A stretch of 12,055 bases of DNA, from NCBI GenBank assembly GCA_900318545.1, contig ONLC01000041.1, forward strand, positions 1 through 12,055. The letters run 5' to 3'. Positions 1 to 6,574 of the stretch are shown here, one piece after another; position 1 is the first letter of the stretch, and every line of letters begins with the position of its first letter. The stretch comes from an uncultured Eubacteriales bacterium (GTDB taxonomy: Bacteria; Bacillota; Clostridia; Oscillospirales; Ruminococcaceae). The position numbers and the translations under genes are program-made. The notes under the pieces were generated by a model, which was not told the origin of the DNA, searched no databases, and was given only the letters and a program-made list of their open reading frames with translations.

Positions 1-1359
1 AGAGCCTCCCGCAGAGTCTCCCTCTACGATGTAGATCTCTGTGAGCTCTGCATCTCTTTCGGAGCAGTCAGCAAGCTTTCCGGGCAGCGAAGAGGATTCC
101 AGAGCGCTCTTTCTTCTTGTGAGCTCTCTTGCCTTCTTTGCGGCCTCTCTTGCTTTTTTAGCCTGTACTGATTTATCAAAAATAGTTTTAGCTACTGTCG
201 GGTTTTCCTCAAAGTAATTCATAAGCTTCTCGGTAACGAGCTTATCAACAAAGGGTCTAACCTCTGGGTTTCCGAGACGTCCTTTAGTCTGACCCTCAAA
301 CTCACAGTTTGTAAGCTTTACCGAAACTATCGCTGTCAGACCCTCACGAACGTCATCACCCATGAGCTTTTCTTCATCTTTAAGGTAGCCGAACTTCTTG
401 CCGTAGCTGTTTATGACCTTAGTGAGGGCATTTTTGAAGCCTGTTTCGTGAGTACCTCCGTCGGGAGTATGGATATTGTTTGCAAATGACAGTATAAGGT
501 CATTATAGGTGTCATTATACTGCAAAGCAATCTCTGCGAAGGTATCGCCCTCCATGCCGTTTACATAGATGACCTCTTCGGACAGCGGCTCAACACCTCT
601 TGTCTTGTGAATATGCTCTACAAACTGTCTGATACCGCCCTCATAGTGGAGAGTTTCTCCTACAGGATTATTCTCATCACGCTTGTCCTCAAAAATGATC
701 TTTATACCTGCATTAAGGAAAGCCTGTTCTCTGAGTCTCTTTAACAGCACCTCATAATCAAACTCTGTGGTTTCGAGGAAAACCTCAGGGTCGGGCTTGA
801 AGAGGACGGAAGTACCTGTCTTATCGGTATCTCCGATAACCTTAAGAGGCTCGCTGTAATTACCTCTGTCAAAGCGCTGGAAATGGATATGCTCACCGTC
901 ATAGACAGTCAGCTCAAGGTATTCTGACAGTGCATTTACAACAGACGCACCAACTCCGTGAAGACCTCCTGCTACCTTATATCCGCCGCCGCCGAATTTT
1001 CCGCCTGCGTGGAGGATAGTATAAACAACTGTAGCCGCAGAAATCTTCTCCTTCGGGTGTATACCTGTAGGAATACCACGTCCGTTATCGGTAACTCTGA
1101 CAATATTGCCCGGCAGAAGTTCTACATTTATGAGCGTGCAGTAGCCTGCAAGAGCCTCGTCGATAGCGTTATCAACGATCTCATAAACCAGATGATGCAG
1201 TCCCTTCGGTCCTGTAGAGCCGATGTACATACCCGGTCTCTTTCTTACCGCTTCAAGACCCTCAAGGACCTGTATCTGATTTTCGTCATAGTTATTGTCC
1301 TTGTCGATTGCTGAGATCTGTTCGGTGTTTTCGATCTCGATCTCATTGTTTTTTTCCAT
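1..1359 (-). CDS. gyrB: DNA gyrase subunit B, 5' part (runs off left edge)
   Basis: This is the ATPase subunit of DNA gyrase, which with GyrA introduces negative supercoils. About 453 residues are present with no stop, and the reading leaves the window at the TOPRIM motif EGDSAGGS (E446 onward). The GHKL ATPase is clear: VLEGLEAVRKRPGMYIGS near 31-48, the Mg-binding EIVDNAIDEAL near 60-70, DNGRGIP near 91-97, and the ATP-lid glycines KFGGGGYKVAGGLHGVG near 121-137. About 28 acidic, Asn-rich residues precede the conserved core. The ATG at 1357-1359 follows a strong AAGGAGG. Being next to remB and recF favours gyrB over parE. The C-terminal half and any gyrA lie outside the window. Confidence 0.97.
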   Translation of the reverse strand, partial: MEKNNEIEIENTEQISAIDKDNNYDENQIQVLEGLEAVRKRPGMYIGSTGPKGLHHLVYEIVDNAIDEALAGYCTLINVELLPGNIVRVTDNGRGIPTGIHPKEKISAATVVYTILHAGGKFGGGGYKVAGGLHGVGASVVNALSEYLELTVYDGEHIHFQRFDRGNYSEPLKVIGDTDKTGTSVLFKPDPEVFLETTEFDYEVLLKRLREQAFLNAGIKIIFEDKRDENNPVGETLHYEGGIRQFVEHIHKTRGVEPLSEEVIYVNGMEGDTFAEIALQYNDTYNDLILSFANNIHTPDGGTHETGFKNALTKVINSYGKKFGYLKDEEKLMGDDVREGLTAIVSVKLTNCEFEGQTKGRLGNPEVRPFVDKLVTEKLMNYFEENPTVAKTIFDKSVQAKKAREAAKKARELTRRKSALESSSLPGKLADCSERDAELTEIYIVEGDSAGGS

Positions 1360-1430
1360 ATTGACCTCCTTGTCAGAAACAGAACACTGTTCCAAACATT
1401 TTATCTGTCTGACCGCACCAATGCGGATTA
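1360..1430 (-). promoter_or_regulatory. gyrB leader with two small dyads
   Basis: This 71-nt gap is the only sizeable break in the dnaN-to-gyrB run. It contains a hairpin-capable CCGCA-CCAA-TGCGG (1413-1426) and a 5-bp dyad GAACA-C-TGTTC (1382-1392) just upstream of the gyrB ribosome binding site. Neither is followed by a T-run on the minus strand, so neither is a convincing terminator. They could be an operator or leader structure letting gyrB be tuned apart from the upstream genes, as supercoiling-responsive gyrB often is. I could not identify a good -35/-10 pair here. The regulatory role is inference. Confidence 0.3.
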
Positions 1431-1670
1431 TTACCTGTTAAATCTTTTGAGAAGTGTTGCACAGGATAGCTGAGAAATATACACTCTGCCGTTATCACAG
1501 AGAATAAAGCTTTTAGGCATCTCATAGCTGCAGCTTACCACCCTGTCGGATTTTGCGGCAGCATTAAGAAAATCCCTCGTATCTCTCGAAACTGAGCTGT
1601 TCTCAATATCAAATATGCCGACTATGCTTTTTGAATTCACCGCATAGTCATTTCCAAGATGAAGAAGCAT
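1431..1670 (-). CDS. remB: RemB-like extracellular matrix regulator (DUF370)
   Basis: This is a 79-residue protein of the DUF370 family, the RemB/YaaB type. The start HLGNDYAVNSKSIVGIFDIEN, with the later segments PKSFILCDNGRVYISQLS and ATLLKRF, matches the Bacillus subtilis RemB pattern (HLGEDFVV, IVGIFD, PKS, YYSPLSSSTLKKR) as I recall it. RemA and RemB are DNA-associated regulators of biofilm matrix genes in B. subtilis; the RemB role elsewhere is poorly defined. The ATG overlaps the recF stop by one base (TAATG), which implies translational coupling. Its place between recF and gyrB is the usual one. The family call is strong; function in this organism is inferred from the family. Confidence 0.9.
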   Translation of the reverse strand: MLLHLGNDYAVNSKSIVGIFDIENSSVSRDTRDFLNAAAKSDRVVSCSYEMPKSFILCDNGRVYISQLSCATLLKRFNR

Positions 1671-2797
1671 TATCTCTTCTCCTCTCTTATTCTTCCATTT
1701 TCAACTATAAATAGCTTTCCGCTGTTCAGCTCAAACGGGAAGTTCCTGTCACAGCAGGTTATAAACACCTGCATATCGTGTATTTTTGAAACTACAAAGC
1801 TCTGTCTTGAAGGGTCAAGCTCCGAAAGCACATCATCAAGCAGTATACAAGGGCTGTCATCTATCTCCTCAGCGAGGATATATGCCTGTGCAAGCTTCAT
1901 TACCAGCGCTATTGATCGGTGCTGTCCCTGAGATGCAAAATCTCTAACAAAAAGCCCGTTTATCTTACCTCCGAGATCATCTCTGTGGATTCCCCTCTGG
2001 GTAAAGCCCATGCGGATATCATCCTCTAAATTATCCTGCAAAACTCTGTAGTATTCTTCGTAGAGCTCACCGTTATAGTCGGTTCTCCCGTCAAGATCAC
2101 TGTATACGGTTGAGCTGTAGAAAAGGTCAAGCCTTTCAGCACCGTTTGAAATCTCATTATACAGCCTTGAAGCAAAAATATTCAGCTTTTTCGTATAGTT
2201 ATATCTTAGCACCGAGATATAAGCTCCCAGCTTTGCAAGCTGTATATCCCATATATCGAGCTCAGCCCTGTCAGACCTTCCATAGGCTATATTTTTCAAA
2301 AGAGTATTTCTCTGATCTATTATAGCCTCATACTTATCTATCAACGGACTGTAGGAATTTTTTATCTGTGCTACAGATAAATCAAGAAAGCGCCGTCTGT
2401 TATCGGGAGATCCCTTTGAAAGCTCCAGATCCTCAGGAGTAAAAACCACACAGTTAAGGCTTCCGAACAGCTTTGAGGGAGCTTTAAGCTTCACACCGTT
2501 AAGCGTTACATTCTTCTCTTTGAGATTGCTCTTCATACAGGCGTAGTGAATATCCTGCTGTCTTACACTGTCCTGAAAGCTCACATCTATGGACATCATA
2601 TCGCAGTCAATACCTATCATGCGTTTGTCCTTAGTATTTCTGAATGATCTCACTCCGCTGCAGAGCCACAAAGCCTCTATCAGATTTGTTTTTCCCTGAG
2701 CATTTTTTCCGCAGAGGATATTCAGCTTCTTATCAGTCTCTATATCGACCTGCTTCAGATTCTTAAAGCCGTCAGCCCTTATATGAGTTATAAACAT
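1670..2797 (-). CDS. recF: DNA replication and repair protein RecF
   Basis: RecF is an SMC-like ABC ATPase that acts with RecO and RecR to load RecA at single-strand gaps. The 375-residue length is normal for the family. Walker A is GKNAQGKT at 30-37, the conserved PEDLELSKGSPDNRRRFLDL lies near 121-140, the ABC signature region SQGQHRSIAL is at 289-298, and Walker B/D-loop CILLDDVLSELD is at 317-328. The start ATG overlaps the stop of the S4 gene (TAATG), and its own stop overlaps the remB start in the same way, so the three are probably made from one message. Nothing looks damaged. Confidence 0.97.
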   Translation of the reverse strand: MFITHIRADGFKNLKQVDIETDKKLNILCGKNAQGKTNLIEALWLCSGVRSFRNTKDKRMIGIDCDMMSIDVSFQDSVRQQDIHYACMKSNLKEKNVTLNGVKLKAPSKLFGSLNCVVFTPEDLELSKGSPDNRRRFLDLSVAQIKNSYSPLIDKYEAIIDQRNTLLKNIAYGRSDRAELDIWDIQLAKLGAYISVLRYNYTKKLNIFASRLYNEISNGAERLDLFYSSTVYSDLDGRTDYNGELYEEYYRVLQDNLEDDIRMGFTQRGIHRDDLGGKINGLFVRDFASQGQHRSIALVMKLAQAYILAEEIDDSPCILLDDVLSELDPSRQSFVVSKIHDMQVFITCCDRNFPFELNSGKLFIVENGRIREEKR

Positions 2798-3021
2798 TAC
2801 TTAACAACTATCTCCGACTTTATCTCGTCGATCTGAACTCTGTCACCCGGTCTTATTTTCTTACCCCTCATGGTGCAGAGCTCACCGTTTACTTTTATTC
2901 TCTCCTCAGCGATTATCTCCTTTGCTATACCGCCCGTTTCGCAGAGACCCGCATATTTAAGCAGAGAATCAAGCTTTATAAACTCGGTCTTTATAGTGAC
3001 CTCGACCTTTTTATACTCCAT
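2797..3021 (-). CDS. S4-domain RNA-binding protein (YaaA/RlbA-like)
   Basis: This 74-residue protein is almost entirely a single S4 RNA-binding fold: FIKLDSLLKYAGLCETGGIAKEII, then a turn with RIKVNGELCTMRGKKIRPGD ending in a beta strand. It belongs to the small S4 protein always found between dnaN and recF in Bacillota (YaaA in B. subtilis, linked to ribosome assembly). It starts 3 nt after the dnaN stop, with AAAGGAA embedded in the end of dnaN as the likely ribosome binding site, and overlaps recF by one base. The family and position are clear. Its RNA target cannot be read from the sequence. Confidence 0.92.
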   Translation of the reverse strand: MEYKKVEVTIKTEFIKLDSLLKYAGLCETGGIAKEIIAEERIKVNGELCTMRGKKIRPGDRVQIDEIKSEIVVK

Positions 3022-3024
3022 AGC

Positions 3025-4131
3025 TTATTCCTTTGGCAGTCTTACAGGCAGTACAAGGAAGGTATAGCTCTCGCCTTCTACAGGGATTATCTTCATCGGA
3101 AGGAGACTTCCTCCCATCTGAAGCTTAACCTTATCCTCCTTGATAACCTTCAGCGGATCGAGCAGATACTGGCATTTGAAGCCTATCTCTATCTTCTCAC
3201 CCGAGAGGTCTACCTCCATTTCGTCGCTGTGCTTACCTACTGCTGTAGAGCAGTTTATCCTCAGCATATTGTTTTCAAAATAGCATCTGATAGGAGAGGG
3301 AGTTCTCTCATTTATAAGTATCATTGATCTTTCAAGAATATTTATAAGCTCTTTTCTGTCAACAATGACCTCTGTATTATGAGTTTTCGGCAAAGATGAC
3401 TTATACGGGTGGAACTCACCCTCTAAAAGCCTTGAATATACCATATAGCCGTTTATCTCAAAGATTATATGCTTTTTTGAAAGATAGATGCTTACATTAT
3501 CATCTTCATTATCATCAAGGATAGAAACTATATCGTTGAGTGTCTTTGACGGAACAACGAATTTCATATTCTCGGTGCATTTAACAGCCTCATATCTGAT
3601 AGCAAGTCTGTAGCCGTCTATAGCCACAAGGTCGAGCACACCGTTTTCGATATTGAAAAGCTCACCCTTCAGTATTGGCTTTATATCAGTCTTTGCTACT
3701 GCAAACCTTGTCTGAATTATCATATCCTTCAGAACAGGCTGAGAGATCACCAGTGCAGTTTCATCGTCCTTTGCGGGAAGCTCGGGAAAATCACTTGCAG
3801 AGGTGCCGAAAATCGAAGTATGAGCCTTACCGCTTGAAATATTTATCTGCATATTATCGAGAACCTCAATAAGAATATCGTCCTCTTCCATTCTTCTTAC
3901 GATATCAAGCAGCAGCTTTGCATTAGCTACGAAATCGCCATTATCTTCACTTCTCACAGCAATATTGGTTCTGATACCAAGCTCCAGATCATAGCCTGTA
4001 AGCTCCAGCACAGAATCCTCGAGTCTGAACCTGATACCCTCCAGAGAAGGTATATTAGTTCTGTCCGATACAGCCTTAGAAACGTTAGTAATGGCATCGA
4101 TAAGCGTATTCCTTAAGCATATAAACTTCAT
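3025..4131 (-). CDS. dnaN: DNA polymerase III subunit beta (sliding clamp)
   Basis: This is the processivity clamp of the replicative polymerase, a ring dimer with three similar domains per subunit. The 368 residues match the usual length (about 366-380). Recognisable family features are the opening MKFICLRNTLIDAITNVSKA, the SLEGIRF segment, the domain 2 segment KPILKGELF with VAIDGYRLA, and the C-terminal ending LLPMKI...YTFLVLPVRLP, which forms part of the partner-binding pocket. The ATG at 4129-4131 has only a weak GGTG in front of it, so expression may depend on coupling or on a message from dnaA. It begins immediately beside the AT-rich side of the putative origin. Confidence 0.97.
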   Translation of the reverse strand: MKFICLRNTLIDAITNVSKAVSDRTNIPSLEGIRFRLEDSVLELTGYDLELGIRTNIAVRSEDNGDFVANAKLLLDIVRRMEEDDILIEVLDNMQINISSGKAHTSIFGTSASDFPELPAKDDETALVISQPVLKDMIIQTRFAVAKTDIKPILKGELFNIENGVLDLVAIDGYRLAIRYEAVKCTENMKFVVPSKTLNDIVSILDDNEDDNVSIYLSKKHIIFEINGYMVYSRLLEGEFHPYKSSLPKTHNTEVIVDRKELINILERSMILINERTPSPIRCYFENNMLRINCSTAVGKHSDEMEVDLSGEKIEIGFKCQYLLDPLKVIKEDKVKLQMGGSLLPMKIIPVEGESYTFLVLPVRLPKE

Positions 4132-4140
4132 AAAAACACC

Positions 4141-4281
4141 AAACTTTCTATATAACTCAAATAAACTACTTTTTAGGTAATAGCTTTTTCTTAAAAACTG
4201 AAACTAATCAGAAAAATCTCTTTCTAAAATAACAATAATATCTATATTTATTTTAGTATTATTAGTAGGGTCTGTTGATTT
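4141..4281 (+). other. Putative DNA unwinding element with DnaA-trio-like triplets
   Basis: Positions 4141-4262 are very AT-rich. They end in the triplet run TAG-TAT-TAT-TAG-TAG at 4254-4268, followed by GG and a degenerate box-like TGTTGATTT at 4273-4281. In B. subtilis, DnaA bound at double-stranded boxes extends onto single-stranded trinucleotides (read 3'-GAT-5') next to a GC-rich step and melts the adjoining AT tract. The order and strand polarity here fit that scheme, on the dnaN side of the box cluster. The two TAT units are off-consensus, so this is a suggestion rather than a firm identification. Confidence 0.4.
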
Positions 4282-4332
4282 GTTAAAAAGTGCTTCAAAG
4301 CCCCTTGAATACGTGTTTTTCTTTTAAGAATG

Positions 4333-4573
4333 TTTTCAACATTTTTTCAAAGGCGTTTCAAAAACTTTTTTTGGTGTTGAATGTTTGAAAACTTCTCGGT
4401 TGATTGTTGAGAAAATACAGGATTTTTGTTGAAAAGAATAATATCATGGAAATTCTTTTAACAAAACCTTTGAAAAGTTTTCCTCTTCTTTGCTGAAAAC
4501 CTCCGCAAAGCTATGCTTTAACAGGTCTCAGCAATTTGAAAAAAGTTGAAAAGTCTGTTGAAAATGTTGAAAA
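4333..4573. repeat. Cluster of TTTTCAACA-type putative DnaA boxes
   Basis: Exact 9-mers TTTTCAACA occur at 4333-4341 on the plus strand and, as TGTTGAAAA, at 4427-4435, 4556-4564 and 4565-4573. The last two are back to back. Single-mismatch copies lie at 4405-4413 (TGTTGAGAA), 4491-4499 (TGCTGAAAA) and 4544-4552 (AGTTGAAAA). Looser TTTGAAAA forms lie between them. Compared with TTATCCACA, the repeated word differs at positions 3 and 6. The density, shared orientation near dnaA and location support DnaA binding sites of altered specificity. Binding has not been shown here, and the AT-rich background will give some chance near-matches. Confidence 0.6.
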
Positions 4574-4580
4574 AGTCCAA

Positions 4581-5942
4581 TCAATTGTCCTTCAGATTTT
4601 TGATGATATCATCAATTGTCTCCTTGAACTGCTTGTTGGTCTCAAAGCTGTCTACTATATCCTGATAGTGGATAGTCATAGTAGAATGGTTCTTATCAAG
4701 GATATTTCCTATCTGCACAAAGGTAAGACCCTTGACCTCCTTGAGTATGTATATTGATACCTTTCTTGCAAGAGATATATTTGCTTTTCTGCTTTTTGAC
4801 TTTATCTCATCAGCCGTAACATCAAATGCAAGTGCTACCTCTTCAAGTACTCTGTCTACGGTTATTTCGGCAGGGTGGTTTTCTATAATGATCTCCTTTA
4901 TGACTCTCTGAGCCATGGAAATTGACGGAGTTTCATTAGTATAGGTTGTAAGAGCCCATATTTTGTTGACAGTGCCCTCCAGCTGACGGATATTAGTCTT
5001 TATTTTCTCGGCTATTATCCTTACTACATTATCAGAAAGCACAAGATCAAGTGCCTCGGCCTTTTTCCTGACTATAGCCATTCTGGTCTCAAAATCGGGA
5101 GCTGTTACATCTACCTGCACTCCGAGAGAAAACCTTGTCAGTATCCTGTCCTGCAGCTTCGATATCTTTGAAGGTGCGATATCAGAGGTCAGAACTATCT
5201 GCTTGCCTGCATTGTACAGGTCGTTGAAGGTGTGGAAAAATTCTTCCTGCATACGCTCCTTGCCTGCGATCGTCTGGATATCGTCTACCATAAGATAGTC
5301 AGCATTTCTGTATTTATCGTGGAACTTTATAGTGTTCTTGAACTCTATTGCCTTTACCAGCTCGTTTATAAAAGACTCACCCGTAGTATAGATGACCTTT
5401 AGCTCAGGGTGATTTTTAGTTACCTCATGCTCGATAGCCTTCATAAGGTGGGTTTTTCCAAGTCCCGAATCACCGTAAATGATAAGGGGATTGAAGGTCT
5501 TGTTAGTATCGGTCTGCTCTGTTTCGTCATATTTCTGAGCTACAGCTATAGCGAACGCATAAGCAAGATCGTTAGATTTGCCCTTGATAAAGTTTTCAAA
5601 GGTCAGACTGTTTTTAACATCATCAGAAAAATCAGCAGTTTTGACCTCTATCTGAGATGCGTCCTTTTCTATACCGTCCTTTTCGCTTCTGGACCTTACA
5701 AGTATCTTTACATCAACATCAAAGCCCAGCACATTTGAGAAAGCCTTTTTCAGAACATCACCGTAAGCGGTCATGGTAGTTGTCATCGAGAAATCCGAAT
5801 CTGCCAGCAGATAAGCTGTGTTGTTCTCAAGCTTGTAGGGCTCAAGCACCTTTATCCATTTATCATATCCGGGCTCGCTTACACCGTCATCATTTCTGCA
5901 ATATTTGAGGACCTCGCTGAATACCTCACTGAACGAATCCAT
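4581..5942 (-). CDS. dnaA: Chromosomal replication initiator protein DnaA
   Basis: DnaA is the AAA+ initiator that binds oriC and melts it. The 453-residue length is typical. Domain I spans about 1-85 and a short acidic linker about 86-110. The AAA+ core begins at LTFENFIKGKSNDLAYAFA (113 onward), with Walker A GDSGLGKT at 157-164, Walker B LMVDDI at 217-222 and the arginine-finger segment RILTRFSLG at 266-274. Domain IV (about 355-453) keeps LARK with R393, the counterpart of the minor-groove arginine. Its signature helix, however, reads KNHSTMTIHYQDI (417-429) rather than the usual RDHTTVxHA type. The ATG at 5940-5942 follows GGAGGG and an extended -10 promoter. The gene is complete. Confidence 0.97.
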   Translation of the reverse strand: MDSFSEVFSEVLKYCRNDDGVSEPGYDKWIKVLEPYKLENNTAYLLADSDFSMTTTMTAYGDVLKKAFSNVLGFDVDVKILVRSRSEKDGIEKDASQIEVKTADFSDDVKNSLTFENFIKGKSNDLAYAFAIAVAQKYDETEQTDTNKTFNPLIIYGDSGLGKTHLMKAIEHEVTKNHPELKVIYTTGESFINELVKAIEFKNTIKFHDKYRNADYLMVDDIQTIAGKERMQEEFFHTFNDLYNAGKQIVLTSDIAPSKISKLQDRILTRFSLGVQVDVTAPDFETRMAIVRKKAEALDLVLSDNVVRIIAEKIKTNIRQLEGTVNKIWALTTYTNETPSISMAQRVIKEIIIENHPAEITVDRVLEEVALAFDVTADEIKSKSRKANISLARKVSIYILKEVKGLTFVQIGNILDKNHSTMTIHYQDIVDSFETNKQFKETIDDIIKNLKDN

Positions 5943-6005
5943 TAATAATTACCCTCCAGTAAACTCTCTTTATTGTAAATTTTCAGTAATAGCAAATTCT
6001 ATATA

Positions 6006-6034
6006 ATTATACCACAAAATCAAAATTATTTCAA
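6006..6034 (-). promoter_or_regulatory. dnaA promoter
   Basis: Read on the minus strand, a -35 TTGAAA (6029-6034) and a perfect -10 TATAAT (6006-6011) are separated by 17 bp. A TG one base upstream of the -10 makes it an extended -10. Transcription would start near 5999, giving a leader of roughly 55-60 nt before the dnaA ATG. No recognisable DnaA box overlaps it, so the autorepression common in other bacteria is not evident from sequence. Confidence 0.8.
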
Positions 6035-6246
6035 GTGTTTATACCTTTATATGAAAGAAAAAACTCATTTTTAATATAGAAAAAAACAGCACAAAAAAAC
6101 GGATTTTTGTCAATATGTATGATTTTTGTTTACTCAAAAAACTATATCTTGTATGAAACAAAAAAACGAGTCTTTATCGGGGCGAATTTCGGCAAAATAA
6201 CGGAGAAAAAAACTTAGGAAAAAATATAAAAAAATTGTGAACAGTC

Positions 6247-6276
6247 TTGACAAATACCCCTGAAATGAGCTATAAT
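6247..6276 (+). promoter_or_regulatory. rpmH operon promoter
   Basis: A perfect -35 TTGACA (6247-6252) and a perfect -10 TATAAT (6271-6276) are separated by 18 bp, consistent with a strong housekeeping sigma promoter suited to a ribosomal protein gene. Transcription would start near 6283, leaving a leader of about 100 nt. The leader contains a weak pairing ACCGC (6314-6318) with GCGGT (6341-6345), and ends in a strong AAGGAGG (6365-6371), 10 nt before the ATG. Confidence 0.85.
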
Positions 6277-6381
6277 AATAAACTGTAATGGCTTGTAAAG
6301 AGCTTGGAAGAAGACCGCATATTTAAGAGTAACAGTTTGAGCGGTAAAAAACGAGGATGACGGTAAGGAGGATAAAGACAG

Positions 6382-6516
6382 ATGAAAAGAACATATCAGC
6401 CTAAGAAGCTTCAGAGGAAGAAGGTTCATGGTTTCATGAAGAGAATGGCTACTGCTAACGGCAGAAAGGTTCTCGCTCGCAGAAGAGCAAAGGGCAGAGC
6501 AAGACTCAGCTACTAA
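6382..6516 (+). CDS. rpmH: 50S ribosomal protein L34
   Basis: This is the 44-residue large-subunit protein L34, too short for many gene finders. The sequence reads MKRTYQPKKLQRKKVHGF, then MKRMATANGRKVLARRRAKG and RARLSY, which is nearly the universal L34 pattern. The usual HGFRKRM reads HGFMKRM here, an unusual Arg-to-Met change at residue 19. It is preceded by AAGGAGG and a strong promoter, and followed by a hairpin terminator or attenuator. That hairpin would let L34 be made in large excess over RnpA. Its place at the head of the rpmH-rnpA-yidD-yidC-jag cluster is canonical. Confidence 0.98.
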   Translation: MKRTYQPKKLQRKKVHGFMKRMATANGRKVLARRRAKGRARLSY

Positions 6517-6524
6517 GATCATAT

Positions 6525-6574
6525 AGACCTGTATACCACTCAGAAATGAATGGTATAGGGTCTTTATCTTTTTT
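6525..6574 (+). terminator. Terminator/attenuator between rpmH and rnpA
   Basis: An imperfect hairpin pairs AGACC..TATACCA (from 6525) with TGGTATA.GGTCT (6551-6563), with a small bulge in the stem and a loop of about 11 nt. It is followed by the T-rich TTATCTTTTTT. It begins 8 bp after the rpmH stop. Since no clear promoter is visible before rnpA, partial read-through is the likely way rnpA to khpB are expressed. Confidence 0.75.

Larger units (their letters stand above)
4132..4580. other. Putative oriC spacer between dnaA and dnaN
   Basis: This 449-bp non-coding region lies between dnaA and dnaN, the place where DNA unwinding occurs in B. subtilis. It has two parts. Positions 4132-4270 next to dnaN are very AT-rich, and positions 4271-4580 next to dnaA hold many TTTTCAACA-like 9-mers in both orientations. 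No consensus TTATCCACA or TGTGGATAA is present. The order dnaA, box cluster, short G-rich step, TAG/TAT triplets, AT-rich tract, dnaN matches the B. subtilis unwinding-side layout. Calling this oriC is inference from position and layout. A dnaN promoter may also lie here, but I could not fix one. Confidence 0.75.
5943..6381. other. Divergent dnaA/rpmH intergenic region
   Basis: This 439-bp AT-rich spacer separates the two divergently transcribed halves of the origin region. It holds the dnaA promoter near 6006-6034 and the rpmH promoter near 6247-6276. Between them are short direct repeats: an 11-mer (AC, seven A, CG) at 6091-6101 and 6158-6168, GATTTTTGT at 6102-6110 and 6121-6129, and TGTATGA at 6116-6122 and 6150-6156. 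I see no TTATCCACA and no TTTTCAACA box here. The second, upstream box cluster seen in the bipartite B. subtilis origin therefore seems absent or too diverged to recognise. No gene is convincing in this stretch. Confidence 0.6.

Noticed and set aside
1985..1993. TGTGGATTC in recF as a DnaA box
   Set aside because: It has two mismatches to TGTGGATAA, lies alone inside a coding region, and is explained by codons.
4488..4519. Terminator after dnaA (CTTTGC/GCAAAG and AAAGC-TAT-GCTTT hairpins)
   Set aside because: The stems are short, mutually exclusive and lack a following T-run on the minus strand. They are more likely incidental within the origin spacer.
4536..4757. Plus-strand open frame overlapping the box array and the 3' end of dnaA
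   Set aside because: It is antisense to dnaA over most of its length. Its first part is only the repeated GTTGAAAA words translated, and it has no family resemblance.
6314..6345. Riboswitch or structured L34 autoregulatory leader upstream of rpmH
   Set aside because: Only a 5-bp pairing with a long loop is visible; no known riboswitch core is recognisable.
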